A stretch of 8,607 nucleotides of DNA from Elusimicrobiota bacterium (GCA_028717525.1 JAQUNT010000068.1:1-8607); one strand, 5' to 3'; counted from the first letter of the stretch, positions 1 to 7,490 are shown. Numbers and translations are program-made. Notes: generated by a model from the letters alone, not told the origin.

Positions 1-1
1 C

Positions 2-526
2 TTCCTGCTCCTGGCCCTGGCTTCGCCCGCCCCGGCGCAGCAGCTGCCCGACCTCTCCTCCGTGCAGGCGCAACTGAGCGCCGCGGTGAAGGCCGCCCCC
101 ATCAAGAGCTACACGCAGCCCAGGCACGACCTGCAGTGCACCTTCGCCGGCGTGCTGTCCATCATGGGCGTCGCGGCCCGGCCGGAGCTGCCCATGCCTC
201 CGCTCTATCTCCAGGATAAGACCCCCTTGAAGCAGTTCCAGGACGCGGTGGAGCCGCAGTGGCAGATGCGGCCGGAGATGTTCCTCAACGTGTACGTGGC
301 CGCGCGCAACGAGATCTACGTGCTCAACGAGGCCGAGTACTACCAGCGCGTGGGCCGCTTCGTGGACGACTCCATCGCCCATGAGCTGGTCCACTACGTG
401 CAGGTGATGTACAAGAAGATCCCGATCGAGCAGTTCGACGACGGCATGGAGGGCGAAGCGATCTCCGTGCAGACCGAGTTCCGCGAACGCTACATGAAGG
501 CGGGAGTCTCGCCTTGCGGCCGCTAG
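2..526 (+). CDS. Exported HExxH (zincin-like) putative metallopeptidase, 5' end missing
   Basis: The reading frame is open to the left edge, so the start codon lies outside the window. The first visible codons read FLLLALASPAPAQQLPD, the hydrophobic core and Ala-x-Ala end of a Sec signal peptide, which implies export. A GTG at 62 is therefore unlikely to be the true start, because beginning there would delete the signal. Near the C-terminus lies IAHELVHYVQ (HELVH codons at 380-394), a classic HExxH zinc site. It is followed 19-21 residues later by GMEGEAISVQ, whose Glu could be the third ligand, as in gluzincins. The mature protein would be about 160 residues, small for a secreted protease and without an obvious propeptide. 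It overlaps the next gene, a similar HExxH protein, so the two are probably co-transcribed. Export and the HExxH motif are seen directly; peptidase activity and substrate are inferred. It could instead be a non-catalytic domain-of-unknown-function protein. Confidence 0.8.
   Translation, partial: FLLLALASPAPAQQLPDLSSVQAQLSAAVKAAPIKSYTQPRHDLQCTFAGVLSIMGVAARPELPMPPLYLQDKTPLKQFQDAVEPQWQMRPEMFLNVYVAARNEIYVLNEAEYYQRVGRFVDDSIAHELVHYVQVMYKKIPIEQFDDGMEGEAISVQTEFRERYMKAGVSPCGR
502..506 (+). promoter_or_regulatory. Ribosome binding site deciding a TTG start
   Basis: GGGAG ends 7 bases before the TTG at 514. It lies inside the 3' end of the preceding gene. Its spacing supports the unusual TTG start, and translation from there gives a complete signal peptide immediately. 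Confidence 0.6.
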
Positions 527-1254
527 CCCTCCTGCTCGCGGCCCTCTGCCTGGCCCCCTGGGCGCAGGCGTCCTGGGAAGACCAGATCGCCGCCGCCGGA
601 GAGTCCGTGGCCGGGGCCGCGCGGCTTTGCGGCTCGCCTTGGGTCCAGATCGAGGCCGAGACGGACGAGGACGCGGCTTTGGCCTGCCAGGGCTTCAACC
701 GGGCCCTGCGCTTCATGGCCGAGCAGGGCGTGGCGCCCAAGGTTCCCCTGCGCATCGTCATGGCCGAGCGCTTCCCGGAGCGCTACCAGAAGTACGGCGT
801 GGAGAACATGCACGGCTTCTACGACACGGACACCCGCGAGGTCTACATCAAGTCTTGGCGGCGCTTCGCCCAGACCCCGGCGGAGAACACCCCCTTGGGC
901 GTCGCGCCCAGCCGGGAGCTGCTGGTCTCCTACATCGCGCACGAAGCCGGACACCACTTCTCGGTGCAGGGCTACGGCGCGGCGCCCCGGCTCATCCCGC
1001 GCGCCCAGGGCGAGTATATCTCCTACTCCCTGCAGCTGGCCACCATGGAAGGCGGGCTGCGCGAGGAGCTGATGCGGCGCTTCCGGGAGCGCGGCCGCGG
1101 CGGCTTCGAGTCGGTCTCCGAGGTCAGCCTGACCCTGCACGACATGGACCCGCAGGGCTTCGCGGTCAAGTCCTACCTGTTCTTCACCGCCCCGGCCGGA
1201 GCCGCGGCCCTGCGCGACATGATGGCCGCCCAGGTCCCGGACTCCGGGTTCTGA
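514..1254 (+). CDS. Exported HExxH (zincin-like) putative metallopeptidase, second copy
   Basis: The 246-residue protein begins at a TTG codon. Translation from it gives MRPLALLLAALCLAPWAQA, a textbook signal peptide with a probable cleavage after AQA (residue 19). The motif IAHEAGHHFSVQ holds HEAGH at residues 143-147 (bases 940-954), a zinc-binding HExxH. A Glu in QGEYISYSLQ at residue 167, 20 residues on, is a candidate third ligand. The order of an acidic residue-V/I-Y-I/V strand, then HExxH, then GE-x-IS matches the upstream gene, so the two look like diverged paralogues. This copy is longer, with about 80 C-terminal residues after the metal site. The gene overlaps its predecessor by 13 bp, which suggests translational coupling. 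No transmembrane anchor or C-terminal sorting domain is visible, so it is probably periplasmic or secreted. Catalysis is inferred from the motif only; substrate is unknown. Confidence 0.82.
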   Translation: MRPLALLLAALCLAPWAQASWEDQIAAAGESVAGAARLCGSPWVQIEAETDEDAALACQGFNRALRFMAEQGVAPKVPLRIVMAERFPERYQKYGVENMHGFYDTDTREVYIKSWRRFAQTPAENTPLGVAPSRELLVSYIAHEAGHHFSVQGYGAAPRLIPRAQGEYISYSLQLATMEGGLREELMRRFRERGRGGFESVSEVSLTLHDMDPQGFAVKSYLFFTAPAGAAALRDMMAAQVPDSGF

Positions 1255-1259
1255 GGCGA

Positions 1260-1289
1260 TTGTCAGCCGCGCGCGGAAAAGGCTATAGT
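1260..1289 (+). promoter_or_regulatory. Sigma70-like promoter of the efflux operon
   Basis: TTGTCA (1260-1265, 5 of 6 consensus) and TATAGT (1284-1289, 5 of 6) are separated by 18 bp. Transcription would begin near 1296, leaving a leader of about 40 bases before the GTG at 1339. The -35 box starts 6 bases after the stop of the upstream gene, so the three efflux genes can be transcribed independently of the protease pair. The spacer contains the palindrome CCGCGCGCGG (1267-1276). Confidence 0.6.
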
Positions 1290-1325
1290 CTCTGCGGCCG
1301 TTGAACCCAGCAGGCGCGAATCCGC

Positions 1326-1332
1326 GAGGAGG
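1326..1332 (+). promoter_or_regulatory. Strong ribosome binding site for a GTG start
   Basis: GAGGAGG lies 6 bases before the GTG at 1339. It is the strongest Shine-Dalgarno match seen in the window and fixes the start of the outer-membrane channel gene. Confidence 0.8.
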
Positions 1333-1338
1333 CTCCGG

Positions 1339-2640
1339 GTGAGATCTACAGGAATCTTTGCGATTCTATTTCTGGCCGCCGCGGCTTCCGCCGCGGAACC
1401 GTCCGCCCCGCCCGTCATCCAGGCCGGAGATGTCCTGCCCCTGGAACGCTGCATCGCCGCGGCCTTGGCCCAGGACCCGGACCTGCGCGGCTTGGGCTAT
1501 GCCGCGGACGCAGCCGAGGCGCGCCTGACCCAGGACCGCTCCGTGCTCCTGCCCTCGGCCAGCGCCACGGCCGGCTACCAGAAGAACCAGGCGGTCATGC
1601 GCAACGCCCAAGACCCCTACAGCCCCGCCACCATCAACGACTTCAACTACAAGACCGGCCAGGTGTCGGTCAGCCAGCTCCTCTTCGACTTCGGCAAGCG
1701 CTACTCCTCGGTCAAGGCCACCCGCTTCCTGCGCGACGCGGCCCGGTCCCGGCGCGACGCCCAGGCGGTCCTGGTCTCCGCCGAGGTCAAGAACTCCTAT
1801 TACAACCTGCTGCAGGCCAAGCGCGCGCGCGACCTGCGCGTGGAGATGGTCGAGCAGTACAAGCAGCACCTCTCCGTGGCCAAGACCCGGTTCGAGGCGG
1901 GGGTGCGGCCCAAGTACTTCGTGACCAAGGCGGAGACCGACCTGAGCAGCGCCGAGCTCGACTTCCTCAAGGCCGACAAAGACCAGCAGGTGGCGCAGGC
2001 GGTGCTGGCCACGGCCATGAACTTCGTCAACGCCCCTCCCTTCGACATCGTGGTCAACCTCGACTTCGAGAAGTACGACATCACGCTCGAAGACATCCTG
2101 GCCCGGAGCTTCGCGCAGCGGCAGGACCTCAAGGCCCTGAACGCGCAGGTGGAGTCGGCCCGCAAGAGCCTCTCCGCGGCGCGCGGGGACCTTTTCCCGG
2201 CCTTCTACGCGAGCGCGGGCTACCAATTCGGGGGCAGCATCTCGCCCTATACGAACGGCTGGAACGCGGGCGTCAACCTCACCGCCGACCTCTTCACGGG
2301 CTTGCGCAAGGTCGGCAAGATATCCGAGGCCAAGGACCTCATGCGCCAGACCGAGACCCAGGTGGAGAGCCTCAAGCTGCAGATCGGGCTCGACGCCCGC
2401 AAGGCTTTCCTCTCCCTCCAGGAGGCCGAGAAGGCCATCCAGACCGCGACTTTGGGCGTCGAGCAGGCCAAGGAGAACCGGGACATCGCGGAGACGAGCT
2501 ACACCACGGGCTCGGGCACGCCCGTGGAGGTCACCGACGCCGCCGTGCTCTACAGCAACGCCCGCCTGTACCTCATCACGGCGCTGACCAACTACAAGCT
2601 CGCGCGGGCCAACATCGAGAAGACCATGGGGATGCGATGA
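1339..2640 (+). CDS. TolC-family outer-membrane efflux channel protein
   Basis: The 433-residue protein would trimerise into the outer-membrane channel and periplasmic tunnel of the tripartite exporter encoded here. The GTG start is set by the GAGGAGG site, and the first 19 residues form a signal peptide (cleavage near ASA-AE). Two outer-membrane efflux protein (OEP) repeats are visible, at about residues 32-222 and 248-430. Each has a beta-strand signature (QLLFDFGKRYSS near 113; ADLFTGLRKVGK near 307) followed by long Ala/Glu/Lys-rich helices. Each also has a G-containing helix break followed by a T/V-x-x-E/D-x-A helix (TRFEAGVRPKYFVTKAETDL near 183; TGSGTPVEVTDAAVLYSNAR near 400). Length is normal for the family (about 420-490). 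The stop codon overlaps the adaptor start (ATGA). Family assignment is firm. The sequence cannot tell a dedicated channel from one shared with other exporters, although its place in the operon favours a dedicated one. Confidence 0.93.
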   Translation: MRSTGIFAILFLAAAASAAEPSAPPVIQAGDVLPLERCIAAALAQDPDLRGLGYAADAAEARLTQDRSVLLPSASATAGYQKNQAVMRNAQDPYSPATINDFNYKTGQVSVSQLLFDFGKRYSSVKATRFLRDAARSRRDAQAVLVSAEVKNSYYNLLQAKRARDLRVEMVEQYKQHLSVAKTRFEAGVRPKYFVTKAETDLSSAELDFLKADKDQQVAQAVLATAMNFVNAPPFDIVVNLDFEKYDITLEDILARSFAQRQDLKALNAQVESARKSLSAARGDLFPAFYASAGYQFGGSISPYTNGWNAGVNLTADLFTGLRKVGKISEAKDLMRQTETQVESLKLQIGLDARKAFLSLQEAEKAIQTATLGVEQAKENRDIAETSYTTGSGTPVEVTDAAVLYSNARLYLITALTNYKLARANIEKTMGMR

Positions 2641-3728
2641 TGAACAGACTATTGCTGGCAGCGGGTATCCTGGCTCTGGCGGCGCCGATGGGCGCATGCA
2701 AGAAGAAGGCCAAGACTGGCGACGCCGCGGTCCCGGTGACCACGGCCCCGGTCCAGAAGAAGGAGATGCCCATGATGTACCAGGCGCCCGGGACGGCCGA
2801 GCCCATCCGCACGGTCCAGGTCACGGCCCGCGTCGACGGCGAGGTGCTCAAGGTCAACATCAGGGAAGGCGCCATGGTCAAGAAGGGCGACCTGCTCATG
2901 GTCATCGACCCGGCGCCCTACAAGGAGAAGCTGCAGAAGCTGCAGGCCGACCTGGCCAGCAACCAGAAGCAGCTGGATTTCCTCAAGTCCGAGGAGGCGC
3001 GCTACAAGAAGCTCTTCGACGGGGGCGCCGCCTCCCAGGAGGAGTACGAGACGCACCACACGAACCTCCACAAGATGATCGCGGACATGGACGGCTACCG
3101 GGCCCAGGTGGCCTCCGCGCAGCTCGACCTGCAGTACTGCTCGGTCGCGGCGCCCATCGCGGGCAAGACCGGCTCGCTCCAGGTTCACGAGGGCGCCGGG
3201 GTCAAGAAGAGCGACACCAAGCTGCTCTCCATCAACCAGCTCGTCCCGATCTACGTCAGGTTCTCCATGCCCGAAAGGTACCTGCCGGCCCTCCGATCGG
3301 TCAAGGACAAGGGCCCGCTCAAGGTGGTGGCGCAGGAGACGGGGCCGGGCTCCAAGCCCCTGCAGGGCACCATGGCCTTCCTGGACAACGCGGTGGACCC
3401 GGCCACGGGCATGATCATGATGAAGGGGGAGTTCCCCAACCAGGACATCAGCCTCTTCCCGGGCGAGTTCGCCAACGTCACTTTGACCTGGGACACCCAG
3501 AAGGACGCCGTGGTGGTCCCCGCCACCGCGGTGCAGAAGGGGCAGGAGGGGGACTACGTCTTCGTGGTGCGCGGCGACAGCACGGTCGAGCTGCGCCAGG
3601 TGACCGTGGACCGCGTGGTGGGCGACGAGACCGTGGTGGCCAAGGGGCTGGCCGCGGGCGAGACCGTGGTGACGGACGGCCAGATCCGCCTGATCGACGG
3701 CGCCAAGGTCGCGGCCAAGGCGCCGTAG
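2637..3728 (+). CDS. RND efflux periplasmic adaptor (membrane fusion) lipoprotein
   Basis: The 363-residue adaptor bridges pump and outer-membrane channel. The N-terminus MMNRLLLAAGILALAAPMGA ends at Cys21 followed by KKK. This resembles a lipoprotein signal (MGAC lipobox, slightly non-canonical), so the protein is probably anchored to the inner membrane by lipid, as AcrA is. Domains in order are: first half-lipoyl (about 59-93, QVTARVDGEVLKVNIREGAM); a helical coiled-coil hairpin (about 94-156); second half-lipoyl (about 157-184, CSVAAPIAGKTG); a beta-barrel with the family signature NAVDPATGMI at 251-260 and FPNQDISLFPGEF; and a membrane-proximal domain (about 280-360, PATAVQKGQEGDYVFVV). 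Either ATG 2637 or ATG 2640 may start it. The first overlaps the channel gene by 4 bp and the second by 1 bp, which indicates translational coupling. Family assignment is firm; substrate is unknown. Confidence 0.93.
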   Translation: MMNRLLLAAGILALAAPMGACKKKAKTGDAAVPVTTAPVQKKEMPMMYQAPGTAEPIRTVQVTARVDGEVLKVNIREGAMVKKGDLLMVIDPAPYKEKLQKLQADLASNQKQLDFLKSEEARYKKLFDGGAASQEEYETHHTNLHKMIADMDGYRAQVASAQLDLQYCSVAAPIAGKTGSLQVHEGAGVKKSDTKLLSINQLVPIYVRFSMPERYLPALRSVKDKGPLKVVAQETGPGSKPLQGTMAFLDNAVDPATGMIMMKGEFPNQDISLFPGEFANVTLTWDTQKDAVVVPATAVQKGQEGDYVFVVRGDSTVELRQVTVDRVVGDETVVAKGLAAGETVVTDGQIRLIDGAKVAAKAP

Positions 3729-3734
3729 CGCCCC

Positions 3735-3739
3735 GGGAG
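3735..3739 (+). promoter_or_regulatory. Ribosome binding site of the pump gene
   Basis: GGGAG lies 5 bases before the ATG at 3745, in the 16-bp gap after the adaptor stop. There is no room for a separate promoter or terminator in this gap. Confidence 0.65.
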
Positions 3740-3744
3740 CCCGC

Positions 3745-6700
3745 ATGAACCTCTCCGAGATCTGGATCCGCCGGCCGGTCATGACCGTCCTGGTCATGGT
3801 CACCATACTCTTCTTCGGCGCCATCAGCTACAAGCTGCTGCCCATCAGCGACCTGCCCACCGTGGATTTCCCCATCATCGTGGTCAACGCCAGCCTGCCC
3901 GGCGCCAGCCCCGAGGTCATGGCCGCCTCCGTGGCCACGCCCCTGGAGAAGCAGTTCTCCAGCATCGCCGGCCTGGAGGCCATGAGCAGCAAGAACTCCC
4001 AGGGCACCACCCAGATCGTCCTGCAGTTCTCATTGGACCGCAACGTGGACTCGGCCGCGGTGGACGTCAACACCGCCATCGCCGCGGCGCAGGGCTTCCT
4101 GCCCACCAACCTGCCCACGCCCCCGACCTACCTGAAGGTCAACCCCGCGGACCAGCCGGTCATCTACTTCGCCATGGCCTCGCAGACCCTGCCCATCTCC
4201 CAGGTCAACGAATACGCGGAGACCACGGTCTCGCGCTACATCTCCACACTGAGCGGCGTGGGCCAGGTCAACATCTACGGCTCCAAGAAGTTCGCGGTGC
4301 GCATCCAGGTCAACCCCGACTCTTTGACCAGCCGCAACATAACCTTGGCCGAGGTGGCCGCGGCCGTGCGCGGGGGCAACGTGAACCTGCCCTCCGGGCA
4401 GATCGACGGCCTCCAGCAGTCCTTCACCCTGGAGATCCCGGGCCAGCTCTTCAAGGGCCCCGAGTACGGCGACCTCATCGTCAAGTACCAGAACGGCTAC
4501 CCGGTCCGCATCAAGGACCTGGGCACGGCCAAGGACGACGTGCAGTACAACAAGTCCACGGCCTGGTACGTGGCGGACAAGAAGAGCCAGGACGCGGTGG
4601 TGGTGGCGGTCACGCGCCAGCCGGGCACCAACACGGTGGAGGTCGTGCAGGAGATCCGCAACGCCTTCCCCAGGATCCGCCAACTCATCCCGGCCTCGGT
4701 CGGCATCCACGACGTCTTCGACCAGTCGCTCTTCATCAAGGAGTCTATCAAGGACGTGCAGTTCACCTTGCTGCTGACCATCGTGCTGGTCATCGTCGTC
4801 ATCTTCCTCTTCATCCGGGAGTTCAAGCCCACCATCATCCCCAGCGTGACCATCCCCCTGGCCCTGGTGGCCACCTTCGCGGTCATGAAGGTGCTGGGCT
4901 TCTCCCTCAACAACCTCTCCATGATGGCCTTGGTGCTGTCCGTGGGCTTCGTGGTGGACGACGCCATCGTGATGCTGGAGAACGTCATCCGGCACAAGGA
5001 GCTGGGCGAGGACGGCATGACCGCCACCCTCAACGGCTCCAAGGAGATCTGCTTCACCATCATCTCCATGACCCTGTCCTTGGTGGTGGTCTTCGTGCCC
5101 CTGCTGTTCATGGGCGGGCTGGTGGGCCGCCTGTTCCGCGAGTTCGCGGTCAGCATCGCCGTGGCCATATTGGTCTCGGGCTTCCTGGCCATAACGCTCA
5201 CGCCCATGATGTGCAGCGTGATGCTCAAGGGCATGGGCCGGGACAAGGAGAAGAAGAAGCAGAACCGGCTCTTCGAGGCGGTGGAGAAGGGCCTGCTGGC
5301 CATGAACGAGTTCTACGCGCGCACCCTCAAGCAGGCCCTGGCCCGCAAGAGCCTCTCCTTGTGGCTGACGGGCATCGTGCTGGTGGGCACGGGGCTGCTC
5401 TTCAAGGTCCTGCCCAAGGGCTTCATCCCCAGCCAGGACCGCAATTTCTTCACCATCTACACCCAGGCCGACGACAAGGCCACCTTCGCCCAGATGATGG
5501 AACATCAGAGGAAGGTGAATGCCCTCCTCTCCGAGGATTCGGACCTGGTGAGCATGATCTCCGTGGCCGGGATGAGCACCCAGAACACGGGCTTCGTGTT
5601 CGCGGGCTTCAAGCCGGCGGAGGAGCGCAAGCGCACCATAGACCGGATCCTGGATTCCTTCCGCAAGCCCCTGAACTCCGTTCCCGGTCTGATGGCCTTC
5701 CTGAACAACCCCCCGCCCATCACCGTGGGGGGCAAGAGCACCAACGCCCTGTGGCAGTACGTGCTGCAGACCCCGAACCTCGACGATCTTTACCGGCTCA
5801 CCCCCATCATGGAGCAGAAGCTGCGCGCCCTGCCCGGCCTGACCGACGTGAGCTCCGACGTGCAGCTGCGCAAGCCCAAGCTGCGCATCATCATCGACCG
5901 GGACAAGGCTTCCTCCTTGGGGGTGTCTTTGCAGACCATCCAGGACACCTTCTACTCGGCCTTCGGCTCGCGCTACGTCTCCACCATCTACGGGGAGACC
6001 AACGAGTACTACGTCATCCTGGAGCTGGACCCCCAGTTCATGCAGGACGCGGCCGCGGTGGGCCGCATCTACCTGCGCTCCAGCACCGGGGCCTTGGTGC
6101 CGCTCTCCACGATCTCGCGCATAGACCCCACCGCGGCCCCGCTGACCGTCAACCACCAGGGGCAGATCCCGGCCGCCACCATCTCCTTCAACCTCAAGCC
6201 GGGCACCTCCATCGGCGACGCCATGGCCGCGGTCAAGAAGCTCGAGGGCGAGGTCCTGCCGCCGACCGTGAGCACGGACTTCACGGGCTCGGCCGCGGAG
6301 TTCAAGAAGTCCATGGCTTCCTTGGGCTTCCTCATGGTCGTGACCATCTTCCTCATCTACGTGGTGCTGGGCGTGCTCTACGAGAACTACTGGCACCCGG
6401 TCACCATCCTCTCGGCTTTGCCTTTGGCCGGGTTCGGGGCCCTGTTCTCCCTGTGGATCTTCCGCATGGAGCTCGACATCTACGCCTTCGTGGGCGTCAT
6501 CATGCTCGTGGGCCTCGTGAAGAAGAACGGCATCATGATGGTGGACACGGCCCTGGAACTCGCGCGCAGCAAGAACCTGGGCCCGGAGGAGGCCATCTAC
6601 GAGGCCTGCAAGGAGCGCTTCCGCCCCATCATGATGACGACTTTGGCGGCTCTGCTGGGGACCTTGCCCATCGCCCTGGGCGTCGGCGCGGGCGGCGAGG

Positions 6701-6834
6701 CGCGCATGCCCATGGGCGTGGCCGTGGTGGGAGGGCTGTTCTTCTCCCAGTTCCTGACGCTCTACGTGACCCCGGTCTTCTTCCTGTACTTCGACCGGAT
6801 CGCGCGCTGGGCCTCCGGGAGCAAGGCCGCCTAG
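3745..6834 (+). CDS. RND-family inner-membrane efflux pump, HAE1 class, MdtB/MdtC-like
   Basis: The 1029-residue protein is the usual length for a proton-driven AcrB-type pump. It begins NLSEIWIRRPVMTVLVM, the typical amphipathic start and first membrane helix. Two large periplasmic domains (about 30-335 and 560-858) separate helix 1 from helices 2-6 and helix 7 from helices 8-12. The proton-relay Asp pair is present in helix 4 (GFVVDDAIVMLEN, D405-D406), and the matching Lys is in helix 10 (GLVKKNGIMMVD, K927, with K926 before it). Helix 11 carries RFRPIMMTTLAALLGTLPIA, with the conserved Arg and Thr. The VKKN-x-IMM-x-D form resembles MdtB/MdtC/MuxB rather than AcrB (AKNAILIVEF). MdtB and MdtC act as a mixed trimer; only one pump gene is present here, so a homotrimer is likely. 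The family is certain; the substrate range (drugs, bile-like compounds or siderophores) is not determinable. No frameshift is seen. Confidence 0.96.
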   Translation: MNLSEIWIRRPVMTVLVMVTILFFGAISYKLLPISDLPTVDFPIIVVNASLPGASPEVMAASVATPLEKQFSSIAGLEAMSSKNSQGTTQIVLQFSLDRNVDSAAVDVNTAIAAAQGFLPTNLPTPPTYLKVNPADQPVIYFAMASQTLPISQVNEYAETTVSRYISTLSGVGQVNIYGSKKFAVRIQVNPDSLTSRNITLAEVAAAVRGGNVNLPSGQIDGLQQSFTLEIPGQLFKGPEYGDLIVKYQNGYPVRIKDLGTAKDDVQYNKSTAWYVADKKSQDAVVVAVTRQPGTNTVEVVQEIRNAFPRIRQLIPASVGIHDVFDQSLFIKESIKDVQFTLLLTIVLVIVVIFLFIREFKPTIIPSVTIPLALVATFAVMKVLGFSLNNLSMMALVLSVGFVVDDAIVMLENVIRHKELGEDGMTATLNGSKEICFTIISMTLSLVVVFVPLLFMGGLVGRLFREFAVSIAVAILVSGFLAITLTPMMCSVMLKGMGRDKEKKKQNRLFEAVEKGLLAMNEFYARTLKQALARKSLSLWLTGIVLVGTGLLFKVLPKGFIPSQDRNFFTIYTQADDKATFAQMMEHQRKVNALLSEDSDLVSMISVAGMSTQNTGFVFAGFKPAEERKRTIDRILDSFRKPLNSVPGLMAFLNNPPPITVGGKSTNALWQYVLQTPNLDDLYRLTPIMEQKLRALPGLTDVSSDVQLRKPKLRIIIDRDKASSLGVSLQTIQDTFYSAFGSRYVSTIYGETNEYYVILELDPQFMQDAAAVGRIYLRSSTGALVPLSTISRIDPTAAPLTVNHQGQIPAATISFNLKPGTSIGDAMAAVKKLEGEVLPPTVSTDFTGSAAEFKKSMASLGFLMVVTIFLIYVVLGVLYENYWHPVTILSALPLAGFGALFSLWIFRMELDIYAFVGVIMLVGLVKKNGIMMVDTALELARSKNLGPEEAIYEACKERFRPIMMTTLAALLGTLPIALGVGAGGEARMPMGVAVVGGLFFSQFLTLYVTPVFFLYFDRIARWASGSKAA

Positions 6835-6843
6835 GGCGCGGCC
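6825..6843. terminator. Possible weak hairpin at the convergent gene ends
   Basis: GGCCGC (6825-6830) and GCGGCC (6838-6843) can pair around a 7-base loop that contains both overlapping stop codons. There is no U-tract on either side, so it is not a classical intrinsic terminator. In DNA this GC-rich, a 6-bp stem may arise by chance. Confidence 0.2.
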
Positions 6844-7490
6844 GGCCCGGCCTCCAGCCGCCAGCGGGTGCCGTGCAGGCCGACCGAGGCCTTCTGCTCG
6901 GTCTTGCCCAGGCCTTGGGCTGAAGCGTAGAGGACCTTCCCGTCCTCCTGGAGGGCCTTGACCGCGAGCTTGCCGTCCGCGCTCAAGGGCGCCAGCAGAC
7001 CGCCCAGCAAGGCCTCGGGCTTGATGAGCATGCTGACCGAGCCCAGCAGGCCGCCGTCCGGCCCCTTGACCGGCTGCTCGAGGTCGAGGGCGTCGTAGCC
7101 TTCCACGGCGCGGAAGACCCGGCTGAGCACGGGCTTCTTGGTGGAGTGCAGTTTCCGGACCTGCTCCTGCTTGCTGATGTCCGCGCCCTCATGGGCGGCG
7201 TACTGGGCCGGCGCGACGGCGACCATGCGGCCCGCAAGGTCAACGGCCGCGCAGTCCACCACCTCGGTGTTGGCCAGGCAGAGCTCCGTGAGGGTCTTGC
7301 GGGCCGCGTCCCCGGTCAGGCCGGACTTGGCGAGGCTGCGCGCGGCCGAGGCGAGATTGCGGTCGAGCCTGTTGAGCACCTCCTGCACTTCCCGGGCGGC
7401 CCGTTTGAGCGGAGCTGGGGAGGCGGCGGCCCCCGCGGGGCAGGCCAAGGCGAGGACGAGGGCGGACAGCAGGAGCGGGGTCTTTTTCAT
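6831..7490 (-). CDS. Exported single Cache/PDC-like sensor-domain protein
   Basis: I chose the ATG at 7490 because it gives a 219-residue protein opening with MKKTPLLLSALVLALAC, a clear signal peptide (cleavage near AGAAA-SP; a lipid anchor at Cys17 is possible but the lipobox is poor). An in-frame start at 7565 would bury the signal and overlap the next gene. Residues 28-58 form an amphipathic helix. After it come CAAVDLAGRMVAVAP (80-94), EGADISKQEQVRKL (101-114), KKPVLSRVFRAVEGYD (118-133) and GGLLGSVSMLIKPEALL (146-162). This pattern of strand, D-x-x-G turn, G-x-D-I-S, K-x-P-V-x-S and G-x-x-G-S-V resembles Cache/PDC ligand-binding domains of chemoreceptors and sensor kinases. No transmembrane helix or signalling domain follows, so it would be a free periplasmic binding or partner protein. 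The domain call rests on motif resemblance. Ligand is unknown. It is transcribed toward the pump operon and is not part of it. Confidence 0.78.
   Translation of the reverse strand: MKKTPLLLSALVLALACPAGAAASPAPLKRAAREVQEVLNRLDRNLASAARSLAKSGLTGDAARKTLTELCLANTEVVDCAAVDLAGRMVAVAPAQYAAHEGADISKQEQVRKLHSTKKPVLSRVFRAVEGYDALDLEQPVKGPDGGLLGSVSMLIKPEALLGGLLAPLSADGKLAVKALQEDGKVLYASAQGLGKTEQKASVGLHGTRWRLEAGPAAP

Noticed and set aside
62..526. GTG at 62 as start of the first gene
   Set aside because: In-frame codons upstream encode a signal-peptide core, so the gene begins outside the window.
1255..1338. Terminator after the second protease gene
   Set aside because: The only inverted sequences are the short GC palindrome inside the promoter spacer and a 4-base AGCC/GGCT pair. 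There is no stem followed by a T-tract.
1366..3824. Long minus-strand open frames opposite the channel and adaptor genes
   Set aside because: Their composition is low-complexity (Leu, Gly, Val, His, Arg) without signal peptides or motifs. They mirror the codon bias of the real genes.
4030..6396. Very long minus-strand open frame (788 codons) opposite the pump gene
   Set aside because: It is rich in His, Asp, Gly, Val and Gln with no domain pattern, as expected for the complement of a GC-rich gene with C/G third positions. The plus strand encodes an unmistakable RND pump.
5211..6923. 570-codon plus-strand frame inside and beyond the pump gene
   Set aside because: It is a +1 frame shadow made of Arg, Gly, Pro and His. 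The pump frame is intact throughout, so there is no frameshift to explain.
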